NCBI RefSeq assembly: GCF_019038435.1 | Contig: NZ_JAGPOX010000020.1 | Location: 1-64,000, forward strand | DNA from: Nocardia alni | GTDB taxonomy: Bacteria > Actinomycetota > Actinomycetes > Mycobacteriales > Mycobacteriaceae | DNA: 64,000 nucleotides | Direction of reading: 5' to 3' | Notes under the pieces: model-generated | What the model saw: only the letters and a program-made list of their open reading frames with translations | Told to the model about the DNA's origin: nothing | Database searches by the model: none | Program-made: the position numbers and the translations under genes | In this document: positions 45,235-52,787 of the stretch, in pieces | How positions within the stretch are numbered: the first letter of the stretch is position 1 | Layout: each line of letters starts with the position of its first letter

Positions 45235-46251
45235 TCAGTGCCGCAACGCCGCTGAGGTGGAGACGTCCATCTTGGATTGCAGTCGTCCCAGGGGGTGAAG
45301 CGTGTCGGACAGGATCCTCTGCGCCTCGATCCAGCCGGAACTGTCGATGCCGAGCGCGTGACGAAGGTAGGCCAACGTGACCTGCTGGACCAGGCTGACG
45401 TGGGCAGGGTTCTCGTCGGTGGTCTCGGCGGCTTCGTAGCCGGAGACGCCGCCCAGGAAGTGTTCCGCGCCGAACAGGGTGAGCAGGCTTTTGTCGCCCG
45501 AACTCAGGGTGTAAGGGTCGATCGTCCAGTCCGCTCCCCGGACCGTCAGCGGAAGGTCGTCGTGATCCCCCGCGACCACGAGAGCCGGGGTGGTCATGGG
45601 CGCGAAGTCCGGGTTTCGCAGCCAGGGGAGGTTTTCGGCCGCGAAGGGGGTCAGATCGTCACCGCCCGTGCCCGCGGTGGCGAGCAGTACGCCCGCCGTG
45701 ATCCTGGCGTCGGAGAGGTCCTCTGCCTCGCCGATTTCCGGATCGGTGACGCGCAGGCCCAGCAGGACGCCCGCCGTCTGGCCGCCGAAGGAGTGTCCGG
45801 CCGCGGCGATGCGGCTGCGATCCAGGCGGCCGGACAGACCGGGGACGGCCGCTTCCAGCACGTCGAGGTCGTCCAGGACGCGCTTCATATCCTCGACGCG
45901 GTATCGCCACATCCGGGGCTTGCGGGGATCGTCTGCGGGCAGGCCCAGTGTCCTGGAGTCCAGATGGGTCGGCTGAATGACCACGAAGCCGTGGGCAGCC
46001 CAGTAATCGGCCAGGGGACCATAGCCGTCCAGCGACGATCCGAAGCCGTGTGCGAACAGGATGATCGGCAGATCACCCCCGGTCACCGGTGCGGACACAC
46101 GGATACGCAGGTCCGCACCGCGCTGCGGCGCCGGCAGCACGACCGGCTTGACCGAGACGACGGGGGTGGGCGTGGGCTTACGCGGTTCTGGCGTCCGGGC
46201 GTATTCCTCGACGCCGACGATTCGCCGCACTGTCTGACCGCTATCGGACAT
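45235..46251 (-). CDS. Alpha/beta hydrolase, chlorophyllase-like
   Basis: A 338-residue alpha/beta hydrolase. The oxyanion-hole stretch is LPIILFAHGFGSSLDGY (near residue 62), the nucleophile elbow is GHSFGG (near 150), an acid candidate is in ALVVAGDHDDLPL, and the His of GAEHFLGGVSG lies near 268. The AHGFGSS and GHSFGG pattern resembles chlorophyllase/PAF-acetylhydrolase-like enzymes. It has no signal peptide. Divergent from a MerR regulator with a palindrome between them, so it is the probable regulated target. Substrate, most likely an ester, is unknown. Confidence 0.8.
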   Translation of the reverse strand: MSDSGQTVRRIVGVEEYARTPEPRKPTPTPVVSVKPVVLPAPQRGADLRIRVSAPVTGGDLPIILFAHGFGSSLDGYGPLADYWAAHGFVVIQPTHLDSRTLGLPADDPRKPRMWRYRVEDMKRVLDDLDVLEAAVPGLSGRLDRSRIAAAGHSFGGQTAGVLLGLRVTDPEIGEAEDLSDARITAGVLLATAGTGGDDLTPFAAENLPWLRNPDFAPMTTPALVVAGDHDDLPLTVRGADWTIDPYTLSSGDKSLLTLFGAEHFLGGVSGYEAAETTDENPAHVSLVQQVTLAYLRHALGIDSSGWIEAQRILSDTLHPLGRLQSKMDVSTSAALRH

Positions 46252-46314
46252 GCCTTGCTCCTTCCTTCGCCTCCGGCGGGAAGTGCCGGAGGGGCCTGTA
46301 CAATCAGGCTAGAA

Positions 46315-46332
46315 TCTGACGTTGACGTCAGA
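46315..46332. promoter_or_regulatory. MerR-type operator
   Basis: TCTGACGT-TG-ACGTCAGA is a perfect inverted repeat with a 2-bp centre in the 119-bp divergent gap between the hydrolase (46251) and merR (46371). The adjacent TACAAT (46299) and TAGAAT (46309) are candidate -10 boxes. Confidence 0.65.
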
Positions 46333-46370
46333 GGCAAGGTTTAGTGACCCGCTTCACACGGGGAGGCACG

Positions 46371-46790
46371 ATGCGCATCGGGGAGGTCGCCGCCAGGACG
46401 GGTGTCAGCGTCCGCGCGCTGCGGTACTACGAAGAGCAACACCTGCTCACTCCGGAACGCAGCCCCAGCGGTCAGCGGCATTACCCGGACAGCACGGTCG
46501 ATCATGTCCTGCTGATCCAGCAGCTCTACGCCGCCGGTCTGTCCAGCAAGGCGATCGTCGACCTCACGCCGTGCATCGTCGACGGCAATGCCACACCCGA
46601 ACTCCTCCACCGGCTGTCGGAACACCGGGACCGCATCGACACCCAGATCACCGAACTGGTCGACACCCGCAATCGACTCGACTCCGTCATCACCGGCGCC
46701 ACAACGAATATGCTCACCGGCCTGCCCTGCCCGGCGAGGGCCGACCGACTCAGGGCCGTTGCCGGCACATCGGAGCCGGTCGAGCACTGA
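46371..46790 (+). CDS. MerR-family transcriptional regulator
   Basis: A 139-residue MerR regulator. The N-terminus MRIGEVAARTGVSVRALRYY and the wing EEQHLLTPERSPSGQRHYP are canonical. A dimerisation helix follows (LLHRLSEHRDRIDTQITELVDTRNRLD). There is no cysteine pattern for metal sensing, only one Cys in the effector half (LTPCIVDG) and one near the end, so a small organic ligand is more likely. The ATG at 46371 follows GGGAGG; an earlier GTG at 46344 is less likely. Divergent from the hydrolase gene. Confidence 0.9.
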   Translation: MRIGEVAARTGVSVRALRYYEEQHLLTPERSPSGQRHYPDSTVDHVLLIQQLYAAGLSSKAIVDLTPCIVDGNATPELLHRLSEHRDRIDTQITELVDTRNRLDSVITGATTNMLTGLPCPARADRLRAVAGTSEPVEH

Positions 46791-46958
46791 GCGCCCGCAT
46801 ATCGCGGATCCAACACAAGCTGATGGCCTGGGCGCGGGCCGACTCCGCCGCGGCTCACACCTCGCCACGGGAGTGCTCGGCCCGCCGATGCCTCCGCGCA
46901 GGGCACGCTCGGCCGCGGACGCGCAGGGATCGGGCTGATCCCTCTCCGGCACGAATGC

Positions 46959-46987
46959 CGAATCCCCGGTCGCGGTCGACGGGGATT
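46959..46987. terminator. Terminator after the DUF3349 gene
   Basis: GAATCCCCG (46959-46967) and CGGGGATTC (46979-46987) form a perfect 9-bp stem. A second palindrome, TTCGAGGGCCCTCGAA (46991-47006), lies between it and the DUF3349 stop at 47019. Confidence 0.7.
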
Positions 46988-47018
46988 CACCTTCGAGGGC
47001 CCTCGAAAAGCGCTGGAC

Positions 47019-47324
47019 CTACTTCTGCGCCCAGTCGTCATCGATCGGCCACCCATTGGCGACCAGATGCCTACGGACGCGCTCCATGTCGGATTCCAGC
47101 GGCATCTCGTGCGTGAGCTTGGTGATGGCCACGCCGACGTCGACGCGGTCCGCGGGGAGGGCGCCGTGTTCGATGAGCGACTCGATCACCTGAATCACTT
47201 CGCCGTGGCCGAGACGGCGGGTCAGCAGCGCCAGCAGGGGGATGTAGTCGTGCTCGGGCACGCCGTGCGGGTATCCCTCCCGCAACCACTCGACGATCTT
47301 GGTCAGTACCTCGGATAAAGCCAT
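47019..47324 (-). CDS. DUF3349 family protein
   Basis: A 101-residue helical protein of the mycobacterial DUF3349 family. Conserved stretches are VEWLREGYPHGVPEHDYIPLLALLTRRL and MERVRRHLVANGWPIDDDW. M. tuberculosis Rv0543c, as recalled, belongs to this family and sits beside a small membrane protein and pitA, the same order as here. The structure of homologues is a small helix bundle; function is unknown. Its own terminators lie downstream. Confidence 0.88.
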   Translation of the reverse strand: MALSEVLTKIVEWLREGYPHGVPEHDYIPLLALLTRRLGHGEVIQVIESLIEHGALPADRVDVGVAITKLTHEMPLESDMERVRRHLVANGWPIDDDWAQK

Positions 47325-47483
47325 CGTTTACCAGTTCTGTCGGTCGACACGGAAGGGGCGCCGATGCGTACCGGAGCGCTATGGCGCGGCCGAGGGCCGC
47401 ACGGCAACCTTGCTGTCATCGTTGTGCGCCAACGGATTATGCGCAAGCCGAGTGAATCGGACATCCACGAAATTACACGCGAA

Positions 47484-47514
47484 CGCTCCCGGACGTTCAT
47501 CACGTCCGGGAGCG
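47484..47514 (-). terminator. Terminator of the pitA unit
   Basis: CGCTCCCGGACGT and ACGTCCGGGAGCG form a perfect 13-bp stem with loop TCATC. It lies 22 bp past the stop of the small membrane protein gene (47536) on the minus strand and separates it from the DUF3349 gene. Confidence 0.88.
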
Positions 47515-47535
47515 CTGTTCACCGATTCGCGGCGC

Positions 47536-47835
47536 CTAGCTCTTCTTGGCGCCGAACAACTGGATGTCGAACGAGTGGCTGATGAAATCCTTGGCGATGT
47601 ACAGGATTCCGACGACCACCGCCAGGATGACGATCGCGAAGCACAAGTAAGCGACCGCCTGCGCGATCGGATTGCGCCCGCCGGCCGTGGCGGTCCCATC
47701 CGCCGACACGGTCGCCGTCTCCATCGACCAGAACCGTACCCCGATCGCGTAGATCAGGGGCAGGCCCGCCCCGAGGATCACCGAAATCAGCACGACCTCG
47801 CCGAGCGATTTCACAATGGCATCGAATGTATGCAT
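47536..47835 (-). CDS. Small membrane protein linked to PitA
   Basis: A 99-residue protein with two membrane segments, about residues 13-33 (GEVVLISVILGAGLPLIYAIG) and 60-82 (AVAYLCFAIVILAVVVGILYI). It begins 11 bp after the pitA stop. The same arrangement occurs in mycobacteria (recalled as Rv0544c next to pitA Rv0545c), so a role connected with the phosphate transporter is likely. No enzymatic motif. Confidence 0.85.
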   Translation of the reverse strand: MHTFDAIVKSLGEVVLISVILGAGLPLIYAIGVRFWSMETATVSADGTATAGGRNPIAQAVAYLCFAIVILAVVVGILYIAKDFISHSFDIQLFGAKKS

Positions 47836-47846
47836 GCTTATGCTCC

Positions 47847-49037
47847 TCAGACCGCCGCGCTGGTCTTCTCATCGAGTTCGGACGGCGGGGTGAGCCCGTC
47901 CTCCCATTCCTCGTTGACATTGCTGGTGTCGATCGTGTTCTTGCGCGAGCGCAGGTAGATGTAGCTCGACAGCGCGATCAGGATCACCAGGTCGATCAGC
48001 ACGCCCGGGAAGCCGCCGGCCAGATCGGTGATCCCCCAGCAGATCGCGCCCACGATCGCGGCCGCCGGCAGGGTGATCAGCCACGCGGTGCACATGCGGC
48101 CGAACACTCCCCAGCGCACCTCCCCGCCCGGCTTGCCCAGGCCCGTGCCCAGGATCGAGCCCGTCGCGACGTGTGTGGTCGACAGCGGGAGCCCGAACTG
48201 CGCCGAGGTCAGAATGATCGCGGCCGAGGACGTCTCGGCGGCGAAGCCCTGCGGCGCGTCGATCTCCACCAGCCCCTTGCCCAGGGTGCGGATGATTCGC
48301 CAGCCACCGAGGTAGGTGCCCAGGGCGATGGCGAGCGCACAGCAGAGCTTGACCCACAGCGGGATGTCGTCGTGGTTGTTGTACGTGCCGTACGCGACGA
48401 GGGCCATGAAGATCACGCCCATCGTCTTCTGCGCGTCGTTGGTGCCGTGCGCCAGCGAGACCAGGGCGGCCGAACCGATCTGACCGATCCGGAAGGCCTT
48501 GCGCATCTTCGTTTCATCGGATGCGCGGTTCAGCCGATAGATCACATAGGTGCCCAGACCGGCGACGATCGCCGCGACGAAGGGCGACAGCAGGGCGGGA
48601 ACGATGATCTTGTTGATCAGACCGGTGCTCTGATTGCCGGTCCAGATCACCCCGCTGGCCCCGAGTGCGGCCATCGCGGCGCCGATCAGACCACCGAACA
48701 GCGCGTGCGTAGAGCTCGACGGGATGCCGAAGAGCCACGTGAGCAGGTTCCAGACGATGGCGCCGATCAGGCCGGCGAACACGATCTGTAGTAACGCCAT
48801 GTGGTGCACATTGTTGATATTGAGCAAACCTCCGGAGACGGTCTTGGCGACCTGCACCGACAGGAATGCGCCCACCAGGTTCAGCACACCCGACATGGCC
48901 ACGGCGGTGCGGGGGCCCAGAGCCCCTGTGGCGATGGATGTTGCCATCGCGTTCGCGGTGTCGTGGAAGCCGTTGGTGAAATCGAACCCCAGGGCGGTGA
49001 CGATAACTATGACTAGGACGATGAGTTCTACGCTCAC
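47847..49037 (-). CDS. pitA: Low-affinity inorganic phosphate transporter PitA
   Basis: A 396-residue PiT-family transporter. Both inverted-repeat signatures are visible: GFDFTNGFHDTANAMATSIA near residue 17 and LAHGTNDAQKTMGVI near 200, each with its GxxNDxx-like core. GIPSSSTHALFGGLIG and GLPLSTTHVATGSILG are the paired SSTH/STTH motifs. About 10 hydrophobic segments. It imports metal-phosphate with protons. The GTG at 49037 is preceded by a GTCGAGACTGCAAGAG stretch. Together with the MFS symporter and phn operon it is the third phosphorus-acquisition locus in the window. Confidence 0.95.
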   Translation of the reverse strand: MSVELIVLVIVIVTALGFDFTNGFHDTANAMATSIATGALGPRTAVAMSGVLNLVGAFLSVQVAKTVSGGLLNINNVHHMALLQIVFAGLIGAIVWNLLTWLFGIPSSSTHALFGGLIGAAMAALGASGVIWTGNQSTGLINKIIVPALLSPFVAAIVAGLGTYVIYRLNRASDETKMRKAFRIGQIGSAALVSLAHGTNDAQKTMGVIFMALVAYGTYNNHDDIPLWVKLCCALAIALGTYLGGWRIIRTLGKGLVEIDAPQGFAAETSSAAIILTSAQFGLPLSTTHVATGSILGTGLGKPGGEVRWGVFGRMCTAWLITLPAAAIVGAICWGITDLAGGFPGVLIDLVILIALSSYIYLRSRKNTIDTSNVNEEWEDGLTPPSELDEKTSAAV

Positions 49038-49216
49038 TCTTGCAGTCTCGACCTCCCGCCACCCCCCTACCACCGGAGGACGAGCAATTCATCCGCCGTT
49101 CAGCAGACCACCCACCAGCAGTTAGCCTGCGGTATCCACAACCGTAATGTGCTCGCTACCGGGACCTTCACCCGCGTGTTCGACTACCCGTTCGAACAAC
49201 CCGCAACACCTGCGCA

Positions 49217-49585
49217 TCAACGCCGGTATCTACTCGCCATCTCGGCCGTATGCCCGGCGATACGATCGCGAAGCTCCTTGGGGCCCATCACTTCCGCACC
49301 CGATCCCAGTCTCAGGATCTCCGGTAACGACCACTCCGCGGACCCTATCGGCAGGGCGATCTCACGCCAGCCCTCGGCATCGGGCTCCCCCGCCGAGTCC
49401 TGAACCGCCCCGACGAGGGCGGGCTCGAAATACCGTGGCAGCCCTTCGAATACGAGTGGTGAGACGCGCAGCGTCGCCGTCTCACTCAGTCGCCGCTCGT
49501 CGAATTCCGACAAATATTTCCGCCAGTAGCCGATAGGGTCGCGGAACCCGCCCAGCAGCCGGTAGCCGCCCTCGTGACCGAGCCC
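49217..49585 (-). pseudogene. Remnant of a WYL-domain transcriptional regulator with internal deletion
   Basis: The reading frame encodes HEGGYRLLGG, which in WYL regulators belongs to the N-terminal HTH wing (usually GPGGGYRLL). It is joined directly to FRDPIGYWRKYLSEFDERRL and LRVSPLVFEGLPRYFEPALV, which belong to the C-terminal part. The central WYL domain of about 150 residues is missing. No intact N-terminus is found upstream. The 854-bp gap from 49038 to 49891 otherwise holds no intact gene. Confidence 0.6.
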
Positions 49586-49891
49586 GCCACTGCGACACAT
49601 CGCAGCCGGGCAGGCCGTCGCCGAAGTACGGGCCACTGTTGTCGTCGAGTCAGCGGTCGAAGTCCTCGAGCCAGGACCGTTGCAACCCTGCGCGACTGGG
49701 CCATGGTGTCGATGACGACCGCCTCACTGCGGGTGGCGATCGAATGCGACCGCGCGGTGGTGGAGACCGACTTGATCGACCGTGCCGCAACCGATCCCGG
49801 CCTGAGCGAGCGCGAGACGTGCTGACGATGCTGCTCCAGTCGCGGCACGCCGGGATGACGGGGCGAGGTCAGCACTCGGATAACGCGGCCA

Positions 49892-51295
49892 TCAGCACTC
49901 GGTGGGCGCGGGCACCCCTTGCAACCGTTGGTCGAGCCAGTAGACCAGATCCGGCCAGCCGGTATCCCCGGCCAGGAAGTGCTCGCCGAGTTCGTCCCGG
50001 TAGATACCCCGCACGCCCATCGCGCACTGCTGCCGGTACAGCTCCCGCGCACCGGCGGCCGGGATCCAGAAATCCTGGGCGCCGTTGTAGATCATCACCG
50101 GCACAGCGGATTTCAGGCCGGACATATCCGTTTCACGGAACACCCGCTGTGCCGCCGGGCTGCGCAGCGGATCGACGACGTTCGCGACCAGATCCAGCGG
50201 CGGCTGGGCCACACCCGGCAGGGAGGTGATGTTCATGCACGAGTTGCGCAGCGACGAGGTCGCCACCTGGAGCGCGAGATTGTTCATGCTGGACAGGATT
50301 TCGGGATGTTCGCGGCCGATCCCGAAGATCGCGGCCATGAACACGCCGCTGGCCAGGTTGGCGTTCATCGTCCTGGCGAGCATCTGGTAGTCGGCCGGCA
50401 CGCCGCCCATGGCCGCGCCGAGGGCCGAGGGCGCCAATTCCGGTGCGTACGAACTCATCAGCACCGCCGCCGCGCGCGTGGCGATCGCACCGCCGGAATA
50501 TCCGGTCATCGCGAATCGGCTCGCGGCGAACTGATCCGGCATCAGCTTGCGCACGGCGCGAATCGAGTCCAGCACCGCATGACCGGCCACATACGGCTCG
50601 GCATAGGCCATATCGGGACCCTCGTGGTCCGGAATCAGCACCGCGTAGCCGCGCAGCGTCGCCAGCTGGGTCAGCGGCGGGAAATAATCCGCGGAATTCG
50701 TCGTGGGCTGAAGACCGTGCGACAGCGTATATCCCGGATTGCACTGGCGGCCGAGCCCGTCGATGGCCAGATTGTTCACCAGGATCGGCCGCTCGCCCGT
50801 GCCCGTCCACGGCGTGGCGGGCAGCACCAGCGCGGCGGAGGTGTAGGACGGCTCGCCGTGTGCTCCGGTGGTGCGGTATTTGAACTGCACCACCCGCTGC
50901 ACCGGCACGGTCAGCAGGGGGGCGGCCGTCGCGGTGATATCCCGCGTGGTGACGATGTCACCGGGCGAGAGCTGTGCCAGATTCGGCGGCCGCAGATCGA
51001 ACATCGGATCGCCGATAGGGCTGGGCAGCACCGCATCACGCAGTGCCACCGGATCTGTCGCCGCGTGGCCGGCCGTGGACGACGCGGCGGCCTGCGATTC
51101 CGGCAGCGCCGGGCGCGGTACCACGGCGTCGATCCACTGCTGCAGATCCGGCACGTCCACACCATGCGGCAACGGGATCGACGGTAGCGCCGGGAGATTC
51201 GGCGGAGGCGGATTCGGCGGCTGCGCCTGCGCGGCGGCGGCCAGCGATCCGCAAGAAACTATTACAGCCAGGACGACAGCACACCGAGCCCACAC
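49892..51295 (-). CDS. Secreted LIP-family lipase
   Basis: A secretory lipase of the LIP family (Candida LIP-like, common in Nocardia). With the GTG at 51295 the protein is 467 residues and starts with a clear signal peptide (ARCAVVLAVIVSCGSLAAAAQA). The nucleophile elbow is GYSGGA, with conserved surroundings FKYRTTGAHGEPSYTSAALVLP, ILVNNLAIDGLG and VLIPDHEGPDMAYA. Near the end, GAQDFWIPAAGARELY supplies the acid and GEHFLAG the His. The frame is open to 51757 with other possible starts (GTG 51394), so the N-terminus is uncertain. Acts outside the cell on acylglycerols or esters. Confidence 0.82.
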   Translation of the reverse strand: MWARCAVVLAVIVSCGSLAAAAQAQPPNPPPPNLPALPSIPLPHGVDVPDLQQWIDAVVPRPALPESQAAASSTAGHAATDPVALRDAVLPSPIGDPMFDLRPPNLAQLSPGDIVTTRDITATAAPLLTVPVQRVVQFKYRTTGAHGEPSYTSAALVLPATPWTGTGERPILVNNLAIDGLGRQCNPGYTLSHGLQPTTNSADYFPPLTQLATLRGYAVLIPDHEGPDMAYAEPYVAGHAVLDSIRAVRKLMPDQFAASRFAMTGYSGGAIATRAAAVLMSSYAPELAPSALGAAMGGVPADYQMLARTMNANLASGVFMAAIFGIGREHPEILSSMNNLALQVATSSLRNSCMNITSLPGVAQPPLDLVANVVDPLRSPAAQRVFRETDMSGLKSAVPVMIYNGAQDFWIPAAGARELYRQQCAMGVRGIYRDELGEHFLAGDTGWPDLVYWLDQRLQGVPAPTEC

Positions 51296-51620
51296 GGGCC
51301 ACCCCAATCCACGGACCGACGACGCAATGGCGGCACCAGCTCCAACCCCGAGCCACCATTGCGAGTATGTATGTTCGATCGTATAGGCCCCCACGCCTGG
51401 GAATCCGCATGGTTTTCCACTTGTAACCGATTTGTCCCGAAAATATCCGGGAATATATTCGCCCGTGGCAACGCTGCATCTCCTGGCACATCCGTCGCCC
51501 GCTATGGCCGAAAAATAAGCCGACAACCGCGGTAACGGTGTGTCACCATGAAAACGATGAAGTAACCGTCCGCGTTTCGGCGCGGGCGGATGTTCTGCGA
51601 GTACCGGAAGGAGGTGACCG

Positions 51621-51731
51621 ATGTCGACATCACAACGGCTTTGCCGCGGCGCACGGCGACTGTCCGGCGAGCACGCGAGTCCGGCGACCGGTCGCCTCGC
51701 GTCACCAGGACAGGTCGAGTTGCTCGCCTGA
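51621..51731 (+). CDS. Possible 36-aa peptide with consensus ribosome-binding site
   Basis: ATG 51621 is preceded at ideal distance by AAGGAGGTGA (51608-51617), a full match to the 16S anti-Shine-Dalgarno. The frame runs 36 codons to TGA at 51729 and encodes an Arg/Ala/Ser/Leu-rich peptide starting MSTSQRLCRGARRLSGEH. It lies 79 bp upstream of the HNH gene, on the same strand. A leader peptide or an independent small protein are both possible. No homologue is recognised. The rest of the gap 51296-51810 shows no gene. Confidence 0.45.
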   Translation: MSTSQRLCRGARRLSGEHASPATGRLASPGQVELLA

Positions 51732-51810
51732 CGTCGGTTCACACCCGACCACCGCAACCCGGCCCGATTCCCTCCTCCGCTTCCTATCTCAGACCCGCCT
51801 CACGAAAAAC

Positions 51811-52359
51811 ATGGTGACGCCCATGCCATTCCGCCACGCTGCCCCCAACTCCGACAACTGGATACGCACCGACGTGCTGGTCCTCAACGCCTCCTACGAG
51901 GCGCTGACCGAGATCGACGCCGAACGGGCCGTGGTGCTGCTCATCACCGGCGCCGCGGAGACCGTCGCCGCGCGTGAACCGCACTTCCCGATCCGCTCGA
52001 AGCACCTGGAAATCGCACTGCCCGAAACGATTCGGCTGCTGCGGTACGTGTACCTCGAGCACCGCGTGCTGGTGCACGACGAGTCCCGCGCCACGCTCGC
52101 CGCCGTGCTGCGGCGCGACGACAACCGGTGCGGATACTGCGCCGGCTGGGCGCGCACCGTGGACCACATCCGCCCGCGCAGCCGGGGCGGACCCAACACC
52201 TGGGCCAACCTGATCGCCGCGTGCGCGCCGTGCAACACCCGCAAGGCGGACCGCACGCCCGAGGAGGCCGGTATGCGGCTGCTCTGGGAGCCCAAGGCCC
52301 CCACCGATATGGCCCGAGCCCAGCGGAGGGTCTGGAAGGACCTGACCCCCGCACCCTGA
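51811..52359 (+). CDS. HNH endonuclease
   Basis: A 182-residue HNH nuclease. The zinc-supported fold is visible as C107-x2-C110, the H of VDHIRPRSRGGPNTWANL (about residues 117-134), and C138-x2-C141 in CAPCNTRKADRTPEEAG. The N-terminal 100 residues (VLVLNASYEALTEIDAERAV) are typical of the mycobacterial and nocardial HNH proteins often found alone on the chromosome. The ATG at 51811 fits that N-terminus. Probably DNA-acting; biological role unknown. It is 25 bp upstream of the WhiB gene. Confidence 0.9.
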   Translation: MVTPMPFRHAAPNSDNWIRTDVLVLNASYEALTEIDAERAVVLLITGAAETVAAREPHFPIRSKHLEIALPETIRLLRYVYLEHRVLVHDESRATLAAVLRRDDNRCGYCAGWARTVDHIRPRSRGGPNTWANLIAACAPCNTRKADRTPEEAGMRLLWEPKAPTDMARAQRRVWKDLTPAP

Positions 52360-52384
52360 CGATCCGAGAAAGGAAGGATCCGAT

Positions 52385-52657
52385 ATGACCAACGCACTGA
52401 AGACTCCCGTGGCGGAGCAGACCCTGATGGATCTGTTTCCGCTCTCGGACGCCCAGGACTGGCAGGCCGCCGCCTGCCGTGGTGACGCGAATCACGATGC
52501 CTGGTTCCCGTACCCGTCCCAGGACTTCGACTACGCGCGCGGCATCTGCGCCGGGTGTCCCATCCGGCGTCAGTGTGGCGAGTTCGCGGCACGCACCGGC
52601 CAGTCCGGTGTCTGGGGCGGCCACGAGTACGACCGCGGCAAGCTGATCCGAGACTGA
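52385..52657 (+). CDS. WhiB-family iron-sulfur transcriptional regulator
   Basis: A 90-residue Wbl protein. The four [4Fe-4S] ligands are C31, C55, C58 and C64 (ICAGCPIRRQC), followed by the G-V-W-G-G turn (GVWGGHEYDRG) that contacts sigma factor. WhiB proteins bind RNA polymerase sigma region 4 and respond to redox or NO. The basic C-terminal tail for DNA binding is short (GKLIRD). AAGGAAGG precedes the ATG. Subclass not assigned. A strong hairpin follows at 52662. Confidence 0.93.
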   Translation: MTNALKTPVAEQTLMDLFPLSDAQDWQAAACRGDANHDAWFPYPSQDFDYARGICAGCPIRRQCGEFAARTGQSGVWGGHEYDRGKLIRD

Positions 52658-52661
52658 ATCG

Positions 52662-52703
52662 GCTTCCGTCCCGGCGGCCTGCGGGGTCCGCCGGGATGGA
52701 AGC
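52662..52703 (+). terminator. Terminator after whiB
   Basis: GCTTCCGTCCCGGCGG (52662-52677) pairs with CCGCCGGGATGGAAGC (52688-52703) over 16 bp with one G-U wobble. It starts 5 bp after the WhiB stop. Confidence 0.88.
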
Positions 52704-52787
52704 GCCGCGACCTGGGCCGATGTCTCGCACCGCGAATGATCAGGTGACGAAGCGCGGCCGATATCGCGTACTCATACACTGTCCGTC

